64,000 nucleotides of DNA from Euryarchaeota archaeon UBA256. GTDB taxonomy: Archaea > Thermoplasmatota > Poseidoniia > Poseidoniales > Poseidoniaceae. Location: contig DACE01000029.1 in assembly GCA_002494645.1 (NCBI GenBank), positions 39,869 to 103,868 on the forward strand. Reading direction: 5' to 3'. Below are positions 1 through 8,797 of this stretch, piece after piece. The notes under the pieces were generated by a model. That model did not search any database. It was not told the DNA's origin and saw only the letters and a list, made by a program, of their open reading frames with translations. A program made the translations under genes and the position numbers. Position 1 is the stretch's first letter; every line of letters starts with the position of its first letter.

Positions 1-12
1 CGCCTCGGATTC

Positions 13-1056
13 ATGGTTAACAAAGTGCTAAAGGGAAAATCCATTGAGGAGGCCCGAACCAATTACGAAGCCATTCTTGCAGTCAGTTTTCGTGACTGGA
101 ATGATTCCGAAATACTCCCCGCTCCGGATTTACCAGTTATCATCCACCAACCTGTTTCTATCGACCGTTTACTCCACCCAACCGAGAATGAACCCGTCAT
201 GGCTGCACAGACAGATGACCAAATGGACTGGTTACCAACCGACGATGCAACTCCTCCCGCCCCTTCACTTTTACCCAGTTTCTTGAACACCTACTACGGC
301 CAGCAAAGTCAGGCGGAGAGCAGTTCCTACGGTCCCGACCACCGCCCAGGGCCCCTCGCACACCCCATTCTTGTCCCTGTCCCAGTAGCACCCCCCATGC
401 ATCAAGAGGTGGGGAGGGCAACGGGTGAAGCGCCCCAACCTTTGCCCTCATTTTGGGGACGCTCAGAAGTTCATATTCCATCCCAGCATCAATCAATCGA
501 ATCGGAACTGGATGACGATGAAGAATTGCTGGACGCCGAACTTGTCGATGACATCGCCGAGCCTGAAGTGGAGTCCGATCCGCAAGCCAGCCAGCCTGAG
601 ACACATCAAGTTCTGAAAAACCGAGAGCCCCGCAGGATTGAGGATACTCCGTTTAGGCCACGACGGGTCACTGGATTCTCTTCTCGCCAGCCTCAAAGCC
701 GAGGCTTTTTTACCCGTTTAAGAGACGTATCGGTCAGTTTGATGAGGAATTCCATTGCACCCGCTAGCCCTTCGCCCTATGCTACGACTGAAACATCAGG
801 AGCACTTCGCGAGAGCACCGAGAATAACACACCTCCCAATGAAGAGATTTTAGACCGCTTATCGATTGAAAAAGGTGGGTTGCTCGAACAAGCGGAGGCC
901 GACCGAATCGCCGCACGAGCACGCGCCATACTGGCTACTGCAGAGGACCTCACGAGTGAGACTCAGGAAAACTTTGACGACCTTTCCTTTGGAGATTTAA
1001 CCCCCACGATATCTGAAGACGAGAAGGTCAATGTTCGCCGCTTGGATGATGATTGA
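13..1056 (+). CDS. Hypothetical acidic, proline-rich protein, possibly 5' truncated
   Basis: I do not recognise this protein. From the first ATG it is 347 residues: a short ordered-looking N-terminus, a proline-rich stretch at about residues 75-150, a strongly acidic segment at about 163-190, a basic Arg-rich segment at about 200-240, and a helical Ala/Glu/Arg-rich segment near 280-310. No signal peptide or membrane span is evident, so it is probably cytoplasmic and largely disordered. The frame stays open through bases 1-12 before the ATG, and no ribosome-binding site is visible, so the true start may lie outside the window. It converges on the PfkB kinase gene with one base between the stop codons. 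Confidence 0.6.
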   Translation: MVNKVLKGKSIEEARTNYEAILAVSFRDWNDSEILPAPDLPVIIHQPVSIDRLLHPTENEPVMAAQTDDQMDWLPTDDATPPAPSLLPSFLNTYYGQQSQAESSSYGPDHRPGPLAHPILVPVPVAPPMHQEVGRATGEAPQPLPSFWGRSEVHIPSQHQSIESELDDDEELLDAELVDDIAEPEVESDPQASQPETHQVLKNREPRRIEDTPFRPRRVTGFSSRQPQSRGFFTRLRDVSVSLMRNSIAPASPSPYATTETSGALRESTENNTPPNEEILDRLSIEKGGLLEQAEADRIAARARAILATAEDLTSETQENFDDLSFGDLTPTISEDEKVNVRRLDDD

Positions 1057-1057
1057 T

Positions 1058-1981
1058 TCAAAGGCCAAGCATCTTTCGATAGCTCAAGTAGCGGTCGTCA
1101 AAATCTTGAATCGTTAATTCTCGCAAGGCGTCGGTTCCAAAGGCTTCGAGTGTAAAACTCGCCATAACGGTCGCCATCATAAGACCGTCACGTAATTCTG
1201 CAGTTTCCAATGCCTGCGTCCGTTGGGAAAGGTGTGAGGCAAGAGCGCCTGCAAAGGTATCACCGCATCCAGTCGGGTCAACGAGATGAGCAGTCGGATA
1301 GGCGGGAAGCGCCAACAAATCGCCCTCGTGAAGCGCAAGCACACCGTGTTCGCCGCGTTTGATGATGAGCGTGGCTGTTTTCGTCTGCTCGGCCAAATCC
1401 TGCATGGCCCTCACCAGATTATCTTCTTGAGAAAGCATTCGTGCTTCCCCGTCATTGATGATGACGATATCCGAAGCCGTCATTACTTCAAGCAGTTCAT
1501 CACGAGCAATGTCGATCCAGAGATTCATTGAGTCAAGCATGGTAAGTCGAAGAGGTGAGGTTTGCTCAATCACGTTTCGTTGGATTGCAGGGTGAAGGTT
1601 CGCACAAAAAAGAATGGCTGGTTCTTTGGCGTGTTCGGGTACTCTCGGTTCAAAATGCTCAAACACATTGAGATGAGTTGCTCGTGTTTCAGCCTCAGCC
1701 ATTGCACCGTGATAAGCCCCTTCCCATCGGAACGTTTCCCCATCAGCCACTTCAAGCCCGCTGAGTTCAAGCCCTGAATGTGCTAAGATTTCACGGTCGC
1801 TTTCGGCGAAATCAGAGCCAACGACGCCCACGAGGTGAGCATTGGAGCCATTGTGGAGACGCTGAACGAATTGGCACGATAAGCCGCTGTAGGTAGCAGA
1901 ACCCCCCAAAGCATTGGTCACAGAGCCTGCTGGGGATTCAACTGAGTCGTATGCGATACTTCCAACGATAAGAACACTCAT
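1058..1981 (-). CDS. PfkB-family carbohydrate/nucleoside kinase
   Basis: A 307-residue sugar kinase of the ribokinase/PfkB superfamily, which transfers the ATP gamma-phosphate to a hydroxyl of a sugar or nucleoside. Both family signatures are present: the N-terminal Gly-Gly substrate region (NALGGSATYSG, about residues 23-33) and the C-terminal motif DPTGCGDTFAGA at about 235-246, whose Asp is the catalytic base and whose Gly-rich part forms the anion hole. The length is normal for the family. The substrate cannot be told from sequence; ribose, fructose, adenosine and similar compounds are all possible. It lies 18 bases downstream of the biotin carboxylase gene on the same strand, so co-transcription is likely, without an obvious functional link. 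Confidence 0.88.
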   Translation of the reverse strand: MSVLIVGSIAYDSVESPAGSVTNALGGSATYSGLSCQFVQRLHNGSNAHLVGVVGSDFAESDREILAHSGLELSGLEVADGETFRWEGAYHGAMAEAETRATHLNVFEHFEPRVPEHAKEPAILFCANLHPAIQRNVIEQTSPLRLTMLDSMNLWIDIARDELLEVMTASDIVIINDGEARMLSQEDNLVRAMQDLAEQTKTATLIIKRGEHGVLALHEGDLLALPAYPTAHLVDPTGCGDTFAGALASHLSQRTQALETAELRDGLMMATVMASFTLEAFGTDALRELTIQDFDDRYLSYRKMLGL

Positions 1982-1999
1982 AGTAAACCACGTCCAATG

Positions 2000-3340
2000 T
2001 CATCCAAGAAGCTCTTGATGCATATCGATGTACTGAATGGTGATATCACCATTGTTGAAATCCTTCTCATCCATTATCCGGCGGTGCAGTGGAATCAGAT
2101 GCTCCACACCTGTGATGATGGTTTCGTCAAGTGCTGTTTTCATTCGGGCGATGGCGTCCTCACGGTCACGCCCCCAGACGAGTAATTTTGCGAGAAGAGA
2201 GTCAAAACATCCCGGCATCTCGTACCCCGGGTGAGCGTGTGTATCACAACGCACGCCAAACCCACTTGGGAAATGGCACTCCCACAATCGGCCTGGACTG
2301 GGTACGAATTCGCGAGGGTCTTCTGCATTGAGTCGGCATTGGATGGAGTGTCCTCGCCAAGTAATATCCTCTTGAGCAAGCGGCAATGCTTCACCTTGTG
2401 CAACTCGAATTCCGAGTTCAACGAGATTGTGACCGGTAATCAATTCGGTGACGGTGTGCTCTACTTGAACTCGCGGATTGACTTCAAGGAAGTAGAAATC
2501 GCCGTTAGCATCACGAAGGAATTCAAAGGTTGCAAGGCCCTTGTAGCCAACGGATTCCGCTCCTCGGCAAACAAGGTCACCGATCTCTGCTCGCTTGGCA
2601 TCATCCAACCAAGGCCCTTCTTCAACCAACTTCTGATGGCGTCGTTGGATGGAGCAAAAGCGTTCACCGAAATGAATCGCTTTCTTACCGTCTGCAAGAA
2701 CCTGAAACTCCACGTGTTGAGCCCCTTGTATGTATTTCTCAACGAAGACCCGTTCATCACCGAAGGCCGACCTTGCTCGTGATTGACAGAGTTTGAGAGC
2801 GCCTTCAAATTCATCGGCCTTCTCGACAATTTGCATCCCTATGCCCCCGCCGCCGGCTGCTGCTTTGATGATGACGGGATAACCGATTTCATCAGCGAGT
2901 TGACGTGCGACATCGGCACTGGAAATCGGTTCTGAAGAGCCTTTCGCGGTTGGAAGGCCGGCTGCTTCCATCGCTGCTCGGGCCTCAATTTTGTCACCAA
3001 GTAAGGTGATCACACCTGATGCTGGACCGATGAAGGTAATCCCTTCTTCTTCGAGACGAGCGACGAAGGCGGCATTCTCGGCCAAGAATCCATAACCTGG
3101 GTGTACGGCATCGCATTCCAATTCCTTTGCGGCCTGAATGACTGATTCGATGTCGAGATAGGAGTCCAAGGGGTTGCTACGATAGTTGGGGTAAGCAATG
3201 TCTGCCATACGAACGGGAAGTGAGAGTCGGTCTTCTCGACCGTGTATAATCGCCGCCTCAATGCCCATATCACGCAAGGTACGGAGGATGCGGAGCGCAA
3301 TTTCGCCTCGGTTCGCAATGAGAACACGCTTGAAGCCCAT
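2000..3340 (-). CDS. accC: Biotin carboxylase subunit of an acyl-CoA or pyruvate carboxylase
   Basis: ATP-grasp enzyme of 446 residues that carboxylates biotin with bicarbonate and ATP. It opens with the typical RVLIANRGEIALRILR N-terminus. The glycine-rich ATP loop (KAAAGGGGIGM, about residue 160) and the active-site segment EVNPRVQVEHTVTE (about 288-301) follow, and the usual C-terminal biotin carboxylase domain with QCRLNAEDP is present. The length matches stand-alone AccC/PycA subunits; there is no fused biotinyl or carboxyltransferase domain, and neither partner is in the window. The start is supported by a GAGGGTGAT ribosome-binding site just before the ATG. Acetyl-, propionyl- or pyruvate carboxylase are all possible; with several acyl-CoA enzymes nearby, an acyl-CoA carboxylase is my preference. 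Confidence 0.92.
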   Translation of the reverse strand: MGFKRVLIANRGEIALRILRTLRDMGIEAAIIHGREDRLSLPVRMADIAYPNYRSNPLDSYLDIESVIQAAKELECDAVHPGYGFLAENAAFVARLEEEGITFIGPASGVITLLGDKIEARAAMEAAGLPTAKGSSEPISSADVARQLADEIGYPVIIKAAAGGGGIGMQIVEKADEFEGALKLCQSRARSAFGDERVFVEKYIQGAQHVEFQVLADGKKAIHFGERFCSIQRRHQKLVEEGPWLDDAKRAEIGDLVCRGAESVGYKGLATFEFLRDANGDFYFLEVNPRVQVEHTVTELITGHNLVELGIRVAQGEALPLAQEDITWRGHSIQCRLNAEDPREFVPSPGRLWECHFPSGFGVRCDTHAHPGYEMPGCFDSLLAKLLVWGRDREDAIARMKTALDETIITGVEHLIPLHRRIMDEKDFNNGDITIQYIDMHQELLG

Positions 3341-3403
3341 ACATCACCCTCAACCGAAGCAATCTATGAGCAAAGCGGTGATATCCCACGCAGAAGAACG
3401 GAT

Positions 3404-4459
3404 TCAAGATGGGCGTTCTACCACGGATTCGTCTTCCCCCTGAACATAAGCGACAGCACGAACAAAAGGCTGACTACGAGGACGAAACATAGAGCGCCTC
3501 ATCATCCTCAAGATACCTCGTAACGTCACAAGCATTCTCTTGAATGAGCGCCATGGATGGCGAATGATACGCAGTGGATTTCCAATGCCAGCTAACGGAT
3601 ATTGCAATTGCTCCATCATGGTCATTGGAATGTGTTCATCAATCCCGTATACGGTGGGGCGTTTGTCTTTTGGCATGTAATAGGTTCCAAAGATTAAATC
3701 CCACAGAGGCAAGAAGGTCGAATAATTACACCAAATAGCATCCTCCTCATTGGAATGGTGCCAGTGATGAAATTCTGGCGTCATGATAATTCTTGAGAGC
3801 GGACGCAACCAGAGACGAACGTTTGCATGTAGAAAAAGACCGAGCAAAATTTGAGCGATGGCGATCAATCCTGAGGTTTCTGGGGAAAATCCCGCCGCGA
3901 TGAGAAAGAAAAATGCTGGGGCGATCAGCGTACCATCGAAAGGATGCGCACGAAAACCGCTGGCCCAGTCCATGTCCTCCGGCGAATGATGAATGGCATG
4001 GAAACGCCAGAGTTGAGGCACCTCATGGTAGAAACGATGGGTCCAATACCCCACCAAATCAAACAACATTACGCCCACAATGAGAAGATATGGCTCAGGT
4101 ATTGACTGGACGTAGGGGCGAAGTAACAATCCGGGAATCCAAGCAAAACTCAACACGCCGACGAGAATTGCAGCAACTAAACCAATACTTTGGAGGACGG
4201 GGGAGGCCAGCGCATAACCTACGTCGAGTTCGAGGTGAGGGCGACGGAAGCCCTGATGGTCGTGACGGGGAAAGAGACGCTCAAAGGGCACTACGAGTAT
4301 GAAGAGAACGATAACTGCCCCCAAACCATCTTGGTTATTTGATACGGCATAGCCAGCAAGTGCTAGTGCCAGGATTCGGAGCACAATTGCCCGAGGCCAT
4401 CCACCGACGGGTGGAAGACGAGGGGCTGCTGGGACGTTCGCATCCCTGGGATGAGTCAT
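3404..4459 (-). CDS. Fatty acid hydroxylase/sterol desaturase-family membrane protein
   Basis: Integral membrane di-iron enzyme of about 351 residues. Several hydrophobic helices precede the three histidine clusters of the family: HRFYH, then HAIHH, then EFHHWHH, which together bind two irons and support O2-dependent hydroxylation or desaturation of a lipid chain or sterol ring. The C-terminal tail is basic and probably cytoplasmic. The open frame could start at a TTG at 4477, but the ATG at 4459 is preferred. The substrate is unknown; archaeal membrane lipids carry saturated isoprenoids, so a carotenoid, quinone, imported lipid or lipid-tail substrate could be considered. Divergent from the SLOG-family gene, with about 100 bases between them for both promoters. 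Confidence 0.85.
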   Translation of the reverse strand: MTHPRDANVPAAPRLPPVGGWPRAIVLRILALALAGYAVSNNQDGLGAVIVLFILVVPFERLFPRHDHQGFRRPHLELDVGYALASPVLQSIGLVAAILVGVLSFAWIPGLLLRPYVQSIPEPYLLIVGVMLFDLVGYWTHRFYHEVPQLWRFHAIHHSPEDMDWASGFRAHPFDGTLIAPAFFFLIAAGFSPETSGLIAIAQILLGLFLHANVRLWLRPLSRIIMTPEFHHWHHSNEEDAIWCNYSTFLPLWDLIFGTYYMPKDKRPTVYGIDEHIPMTMMEQLQYPLAGIGNPLRIIRHPWRSFKRMLVTLRGILRMMRRSMFRPRSQPFVRAVAYVQGEDESVVERPS

Positions 4460-4556
4460 AATGTTGTGATGCTCCAATGCTTCTTATCATTTCTCTCAGA
4501 GTGTGCACATCAATTGACCGAAATACGGAAGGAATAGGGTTTGAAAATGGGAAAAA

Positions 4557-5081
4557 ATGGCATCAAAAAGAAAAATAATGCCGAGATTTGATAACCCCCT
4601 ACGCCTATGGGTCAACATGAGCGGAGCAGAGGCAACAGGCAGCAGTGTGCTGCGAAAACTAGCGGGTAAGGACTTGAACAACGATGGGCGAATCATCAAT
4701 TTAGTCGTATGTGGGAATTCAAAATTTTATGATTATTCCTTCCTTGAAACCGAAATTGAACAGTGGGTCAAATACCATGGTTATCCCGACGTGATCATTC
4801 TTGGCGGGGCGAGTGGGGTCGACTTTCTCGCAGAGCGATGGGCCGATAACAACAACATTCCCATCGCAGTTTTCACCGAAGCTTGGGCAGGTCCGCGTTC
4901 TTCAGATGGAGTAGATTCCGGACGTCCCGAAGCGATTGCAGACCTTGGGAAACGAATGCTCAAACATGCGACACATATGTTGGCCTTTCCGGGACCCGAT
5001 TCGGTTTGGACCAAACGAATGGAAGATTTAGCACAAGCCGCTGCTGTGCCGGTGGTCAGCATACCTCTACCGGAAGAGTGA
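4557..5081 (+). CDS. DUF2493/SLOG-family (YpsA-like) nucleotide-binding protein
   Basis: A protein of up to 174 residues. The core from about residue 42 (IINLVVCGNSKFYDYSFLE, then VIILGGASGVDFLAERWA) has the Rossmann-like pattern of DUF2493 proteins in the SLOG superfamily, where the GGASGVD loop corresponds to the ligand-binding GGAxGaD motif; these proteins are thought to bind nucleotides or ADP-ribose-like ligands. The segment ending in THMLAFPGPDSVWTKRM is the typical second half of the fold. The first 30-40 residues are basic and not obviously domain-like, so ATG 4618 is an alternative start. Its stop codon lies three bases from that of the convergent flavoprotein reductase. The exact function is not known. 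Confidence 0.75.
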   Translation: MASKRKIMPRFDNPLRLWVNMSGAEATGSSVLRKLAGKDLNNDGRIINLVVCGNSKFYDYSFLETEIEQWVKYHGYPDVIILGGASGVDFLAERWADNNNIPIAVFTEAWAGPRSSDGVDSGRPEAIADLGKRMLKHATHMLAFPGPDSVWTKRMEDLAQAAAVPVVSIPLPEE

Positions 5082-5084
5082 ACA

Positions 5085-6332
5085 TCAGTAGACGTCTCGA
5101 AGGTAACGTTTCTGTTCCTTCATCATCGTCTTTTCGATAAAATGTGTTGCGTCGTCAAGGGACATGCCACCGTGTTCAACGGCAATGTCAATCAGTGCTC
5201 TATGAACGTCTTTGGCCATGTATTGCTTATCACCACAGATGTAGAAATAAGCACCGCGCTCAAACCACTCCCAGACTTCTGCGCCGTGTTCTTTCAAGCG
5301 GTGTTGAACATAGATTTTCTCTTCTTGGTCACGTGACCATGCCGTGGTAAATTGGTACAGGTGGCCTTCGTCAATCCATTGTTCGATTTCATCCTTGTAG
5401 TAGAATTCAGTTTTCTCAGACTGATCACCAAAGAAGAGCCAGTTTTTACCCGTACCACCGTCATGAACTCGTTGTTCCATGAAGGCACGGAAAGGAGCAA
5501 TTCCTGTTCCAGGGCCAACCATGATGATGTCGGTTTCTTTGTCTTCTGGGAGAATAAAGGACTTGGTCGGTGACATGAAGACACCTATTGGAGCTCCTGA
5601 AGTATCAATTTCATCAGCCATGAATTGGGTGCAAAGGCCACCTCGTGCTCTTCCGTTGTATTCGAAACGAACAATCCCCACGGTCAATTCAACAAAACCA
5701 GGGTGCGCATCGTGCGAGGAGGCAATAGAGTAGAGGCGAGGTTTGAGGCGGTCGGCAAGTTCAAGGAATTCGTCGTGGGAGTATTTGACATCAAACTCAC
5801 GCATGATGTCGATATAATCACGGGTCCAGAGGTAGTTTTCAATGGCTTTGGCGTCAGCCGTGATGGCTTCAACTTGAGAGGCAGGGTCGTCAGAAGCAAC
5901 GGAGGGTCGAAGCGGGGTCGTTGCGTCTTCAGTGGCTTGCCAGGTCTCATTATTACGTGAGCGGGATACAATGCTCATGGAAATTTTCATGCCGCTTGAA
6001 ATCACTTTTTCAGTCAATGATTGGACGAACTTCTTATTGGCGAGGTGGACTTCAAAATCCTTTTTCAAAGCCTCACGAAGCGTACGGTCACCCTTGTGAG
6101 TGCTGACCTCGGCATCGGGATTCCAACCCTGAACTTCAATCAACTCGTCAACGATGTGAGGCGGGTTCTCTGCGACGACACCAAGCGCATCGCCGACCTT
6201 GTAGTCCAAACCTGAATCTCCGAGTTCAAAGACGATGTGTCGGGTTTCTTTTCTGGACCCAGCACCGTTGAGAATGAAATTCTCAGTAATTTTACTCATG
6301 TAGGGATTTTTTGCAGACCAACCATCAGCCAT
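5085..6332 (-). CDS. NADPH:flavoprotein reductase related to CysJ/cytochrome P450 reductase, lacking the flavodoxin domain
   Basis: A 415-residue FAD- and NADPH-binding diflavin-reductase module. The FAD-binding signature RLYSIASS lies near residue 200, GGLCTQFM of the FAD pyrophosphate site follows, GPGTGIAPFRAF near 270 is the NADPH-binding loop, YICGDKQYMAKDVH is the C-terminal nicotinamide region, and the protein ends in RYLRDVY, as CysJ does. CysJ and P450 reductase normally carry an N-terminal FMN flavodoxin domain; here there is no room for it, so electrons must pass to a separate flavodoxin or ferredoxin or directly to a partner. The start is supported by GAGGTGA just before the ATG. 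No sulfite reductase haemoprotein is visible. It could also supply the oxygenase at 20910, but that is speculation. Confidence 0.85.
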   Translation of the reverse strand: MADGWSAKNPYMSKITENFILNGAGSRKETRHIVFELGDSGLDYKVGDALGVVAENPPHIVDELIEVQGWNPDAEVSTHKGDRTLREALKKDFEVHLANKKFVQSLTEKVISSGMKISMSIVSRSRNNETWQATEDATTPLRPSVASDDPASQVEAITADAKAIENYLWTRDYIDIMREFDVKYSHDEFLELADRLKPRLYSIASSHDAHPGFVELTVGIVRFEYNGRARGGLCTQFMADEIDTSGAPIGVFMSPTKSFILPEDKETDIIMVGPGTGIAPFRAFMEQRVHDGGTGKNWLFFGDQSEKTEFYYKDEIEQWIDEGHLYQFTTAWSRDQEEKIYVQHRLKEHGAEVWEWFERGAYFYICGDKQYMAKDVHRALIDIAVEHGGMSLDDATHFIEKTMMKEQKRYLRDVY

Positions 6333-6476
6333 ACCTTCACCTCAACCACACAGTGGCGATGGTTTTCCCATCTAAGGTTGCTTTATCATCATTGGTATGA
6401 ATTCACATCGGCGCAGAGGTCCAAAATTCAGCCACCGTGAAGCACCGATGGGAAGAAGAGGGGGGGCGTGTTGGGG

Positions 6477-7286
6477 ATGCTCATGGACCATCGCATCGTG
6501 ATGCTGGGGACTGGAAATGCATTCCTCCCTCACGGCAGACACCATTCGTTTGCGATGTTTGACCGTCAACACATCATCGATGCCCCACCAACCGCACTTG
6601 CAGGTATGCGAAGGATTGGTTATTCGCCAGCGGACCTTCGGACCATCTTCATCACGCATGTTCACGGAGACCATGTCTTTGGATTTCCCTTCTTATTGCT
6701 CGAACGCAAATACATTTCCGACCGAGAACAACTCCAACCGCTTCGCGTTGTTGGCTCATCCATCGTGAGGGAACGCCTGACTCACTTGTGTCAACTCGCC
6801 TTTCCGGGCTCCTTGGAGAGCGTCCTTGAGACGGTTGTGTGGGATGAGCGCGAAATCGGATCGACCGATGACGGTTGGACCTGGGAACGTTTTGAAGTTC
6901 ATCATGAAGATGCCGTGGAACCTCATGGTTATCGCTTTGAACATCAAAGCGGTGCAAATTTTGTACACAGCGGAGATTCCGGTCCGTGTGAAGCACTCCA
7001 CGAAGCCATCGAACGGTCCGCAATCGCCATTCTCGAGATGGGCTTTCCCGATTGGGTTCCCTCAACCCATCATCACAAACCAAAGGATGTTGAGGCTTTA
7101 GCCCTGCGCTGCCAAACTCCACTCGCCATCACCCATACCTTCATCGATGAAAGGACGGAGTTTGAAACGACGCTCACGAAGGAAGTTCCAAGACTTCCTC
7201 AGCATGTCACCCAACTTTCAGATGGTGCCACCATTTCATGGGAAAAAGGGACATGGCTTATTGCGGATTTATCTAATGGTTCGTGA
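6477..7286 (+). CDS. MBL-fold metallohydrolase, RNase Z-like
   Basis: A metallo-beta-lactamase-fold hydrolase of about 269 residues. The metal-binding motif HVHGDHVFG lies at about residues 59-67, followed by a later metal-site segment FVHSGDSGP and a C-terminal His in AITHTFID. The N-terminus VMLGTGNAFLP matches the LGTG start of RNase Z/ElaC-like proteins. RNase Z removes tRNA 3' trailers, but the broader MBL family includes many phosphodiesterases and thioesterases, and the RNase Z exosite arm is not recognisable here, so I call only the fold. The start is uncertain: a GTG at 6468 and ATGs at 6477 and 6483 are in frame; the G-rich run before 6468 may act as a ribosome-binding site. Confidence 0.8.
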   Translation: MLMDHRIVMLGTGNAFLPHGRHHSFAMFDRQHIIDAPPTALAGMRRIGYSPADLRTIFITHVHGDHVFGFPFLLLERKYISDREQLQPLRVVGSSIVRERLTHLCQLAFPGSLESVLETVVWDEREIGSTDDGWTWERFEVHHEDAVEPHGYRFEHQSGANFVHSGDSGPCEALHEAIERSAIAILEMGFPDWVPSTHHHKPKDVEALALRCQTPLAITHTFIDERTEFETTLTKEVPRLPQHVTQLSDGATISWEKGTWLIADLSNGS

Positions 7287-7460
7287 TGGCTCCAAAATGT
7301 TCTTTTTGCATTTTTACCCGCTGTCTTTATATTAGCATATGAGCCGTTCCTTGTTCACAAATCACAACCTTCCAAAGGATGGAGTGGACAGGCATATAAG
7401 GGGGACTCGGACTCAAGGCACATATGGCGTTGGGTCTGAAAACGACCCTTTGCTATTAGG

Positions 7461-7476
7461 TATAAAAGCGAGGTGA
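7461..7476 (+). promoter_or_regulatory. TATA-like box and ribosome-binding site before orc1/cdc6
   Basis: A TATAAAAG element at 7461-7468 is followed by GAGGTGA at 7470-7476, six bases before the ATG at 7483. The ribosome-binding site fixes the start. The TATA-like element is too close to the ATG for a leadered transcript, so the true promoter may be one of the AT-rich stretches further up (TTTATATTAGCATATG near 7327-7342, or CATATAAG near 7394). The whole 196-base gap is the natural place for a replication origin next to orc1/cdc6. Confidence 0.5.
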
Positions 7477-7482
7477 ACATGT

Positions 7483-8724
7483 ATGGAAGACAACATCTTT
7501 GACAAGTTCATTTCACAAAAAACGCTCTTCAAAAATAAAGAGAACCTCCGGCATAATTACCGCCCAAATCAACTTCCACACCGCGACGAAGAGATTGAAA
7601 CAATTTCCTACAACCTTTGGGAGGCCCTCAAAGGACATATTCCCTCAAACATGACGCTCTACGGAGTCACTGGCGCTGGAAAAACTGCTGTTACGTCGTA
7701 TGTTTGCCACCACCTGAAAGCCAAAGGAGAATCCATGGGGAGTCAGGTTGAGTCGATTATGGTGAACTGCCGCCAGATTGACACACAATATCGCGTCCTC
7801 AGCCACATTGGAAATTCACTTCTTGAATCCTACGAACAGGGTGAAATACCCTTCACTGGTTGGCCAACCGACCGCGTTTTCAACGAATTAGTACGCCGTA
7901 TGGATCAGCGCGGTGGTGTTTTTGTGATCGTCCTGGATGAAATTGACCACTTGGTCAGGAAGGTCGGAGACGACCTCTTGTACAACCTCACCAGTCTCAA
8001 CTCCTCTCTCAAAAAGGCACGTGCCTGTGTCATCGGCATCTCTAACGACCTGAAATTTACTGACTTCCTCGACCCGAGAGTCCGCTCAAGACTCGGCCAA
8101 TTGGATGTCTTGTTCAAGCCTTATGATGCCGAACAACTTCAGGATATTCTTCGCCAACGCGCCCTTGAAGGATTGAATCAAGGCGTCCTTGGCTCTGGTG
8201 TCATCGAGCTTTGCGCAGCACTTGCTGCTCAGGAACACGGTGATGCTCGATGCGCTCTTGACCTCCTGAGAATCTCCGCAGAAAAAGCAGAACAAGAAGG
8301 GGAACGTTCGGTCAATCAAAATCATGTTCGCGTGGCCCAGAGCCAAATTGAATCCGACCAAATGACGCCGGTGATTTCGACCCTTCCAAGTCAGCAAAAG
8401 TTGGTTCTGGCTGCTGTTTTGATCAACGAGCAAAATGGTCTAAAAAATGTTCAAACCGGCCAAGTCTACGACATTTACCGACAAGCGTGCAAGCATATCC
8501 GACAAAACCCCCTCACCCAGCGCCGTATCTCAGGCCTCATTTCCAACCTTGACATGCTTGGTCTGGTCACCGCCCGCACCGTTAGCAAGGGGCGCTATGG
8601 ACGTTCCAAGGAAATTAATTCCTGCATTCCATCGAACATTAACGCGCCTGAAATCATGAAGGCAGCCGAGGAAGAAATGGCGCTTGTGTTCAATGCAATA
8701 TACCATCAGCAAACCTCGCTTTGA
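7483..8724 (+). CDS. cdc6: Orc1/Cdc6 replication initiator
   Basis: A 413-residue AAA+ initiator that binds origin DNA and helps load the MCM helicase. The N-terminus (YRPNQLPHRDEEIE) matches the conserved Cdc6 entry segment; Walker A GVTGAGKTAV sits at about residues 61-70, Walker B VIVLDEID at about 148-155, a sensor-like ISNDLKF near 187, and an arginine-rich RVRSRLGQ box near 200. The C-terminal third is a winged-helix DNA-binding domain. The length is typical of archaeal Orc1/Cdc6. Start fixed by GAGGTGA. Archaeal origins commonly lie beside this gene, so the gap upstream deserves attention, though I could not find a convincing origin-recognition box. Confidence 0.95.
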   Translation: MEDNIFDKFISQKTLFKNKENLRHNYRPNQLPHRDEEIETISYNLWEALKGHIPSNMTLYGVTGAGKTAVTSYVCHHLKAKGESMGSQVESIMVNCRQIDTQYRVLSHIGNSLLESYEQGEIPFTGWPTDRVFNELVRRMDQRGGVFVIVLDEIDHLVRKVGDDLLYNLTSLNSSLKKARACVIGISNDLKFTDFLDPRVRSRLGQLDVLFKPYDAEQLQDILRQRALEGLNQGVLGSGVIELCAALAAQEHGDARCALDLLRISAEKAEQEGERSVNQNHVRVAQSQIESDQMTPVISTLPSQQKLVLAAVLINEQNGLKNVQTGQVYDIYRQACKHIRQNPLTQRRISGLISNLDMLGLVTARTVSKGRYGRSKEINSCIPSNINAPEIMKAAEEEMALVFNAIYHQQTSL

Positions 8725-8797
8725 GGCGTGGTGATGAAGGGATTCTCCCTCTTTCTGGTTCGGTGTGCTTAAATGCACCTCGTCAGTCCGCAGGAAC

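Noticed and set aside
2231..2782. 183-residue plus-strand frame opposite accC
   Set aside because: Antisense to conserved biotin carboxylase sequence; no motif and no start context.
7327..7410. Origin-recognition box array
   Set aside because: Only short, imperfect palindromes are present; nothing resembling a repeated TTCCA-GTGGAAA type box could be found.
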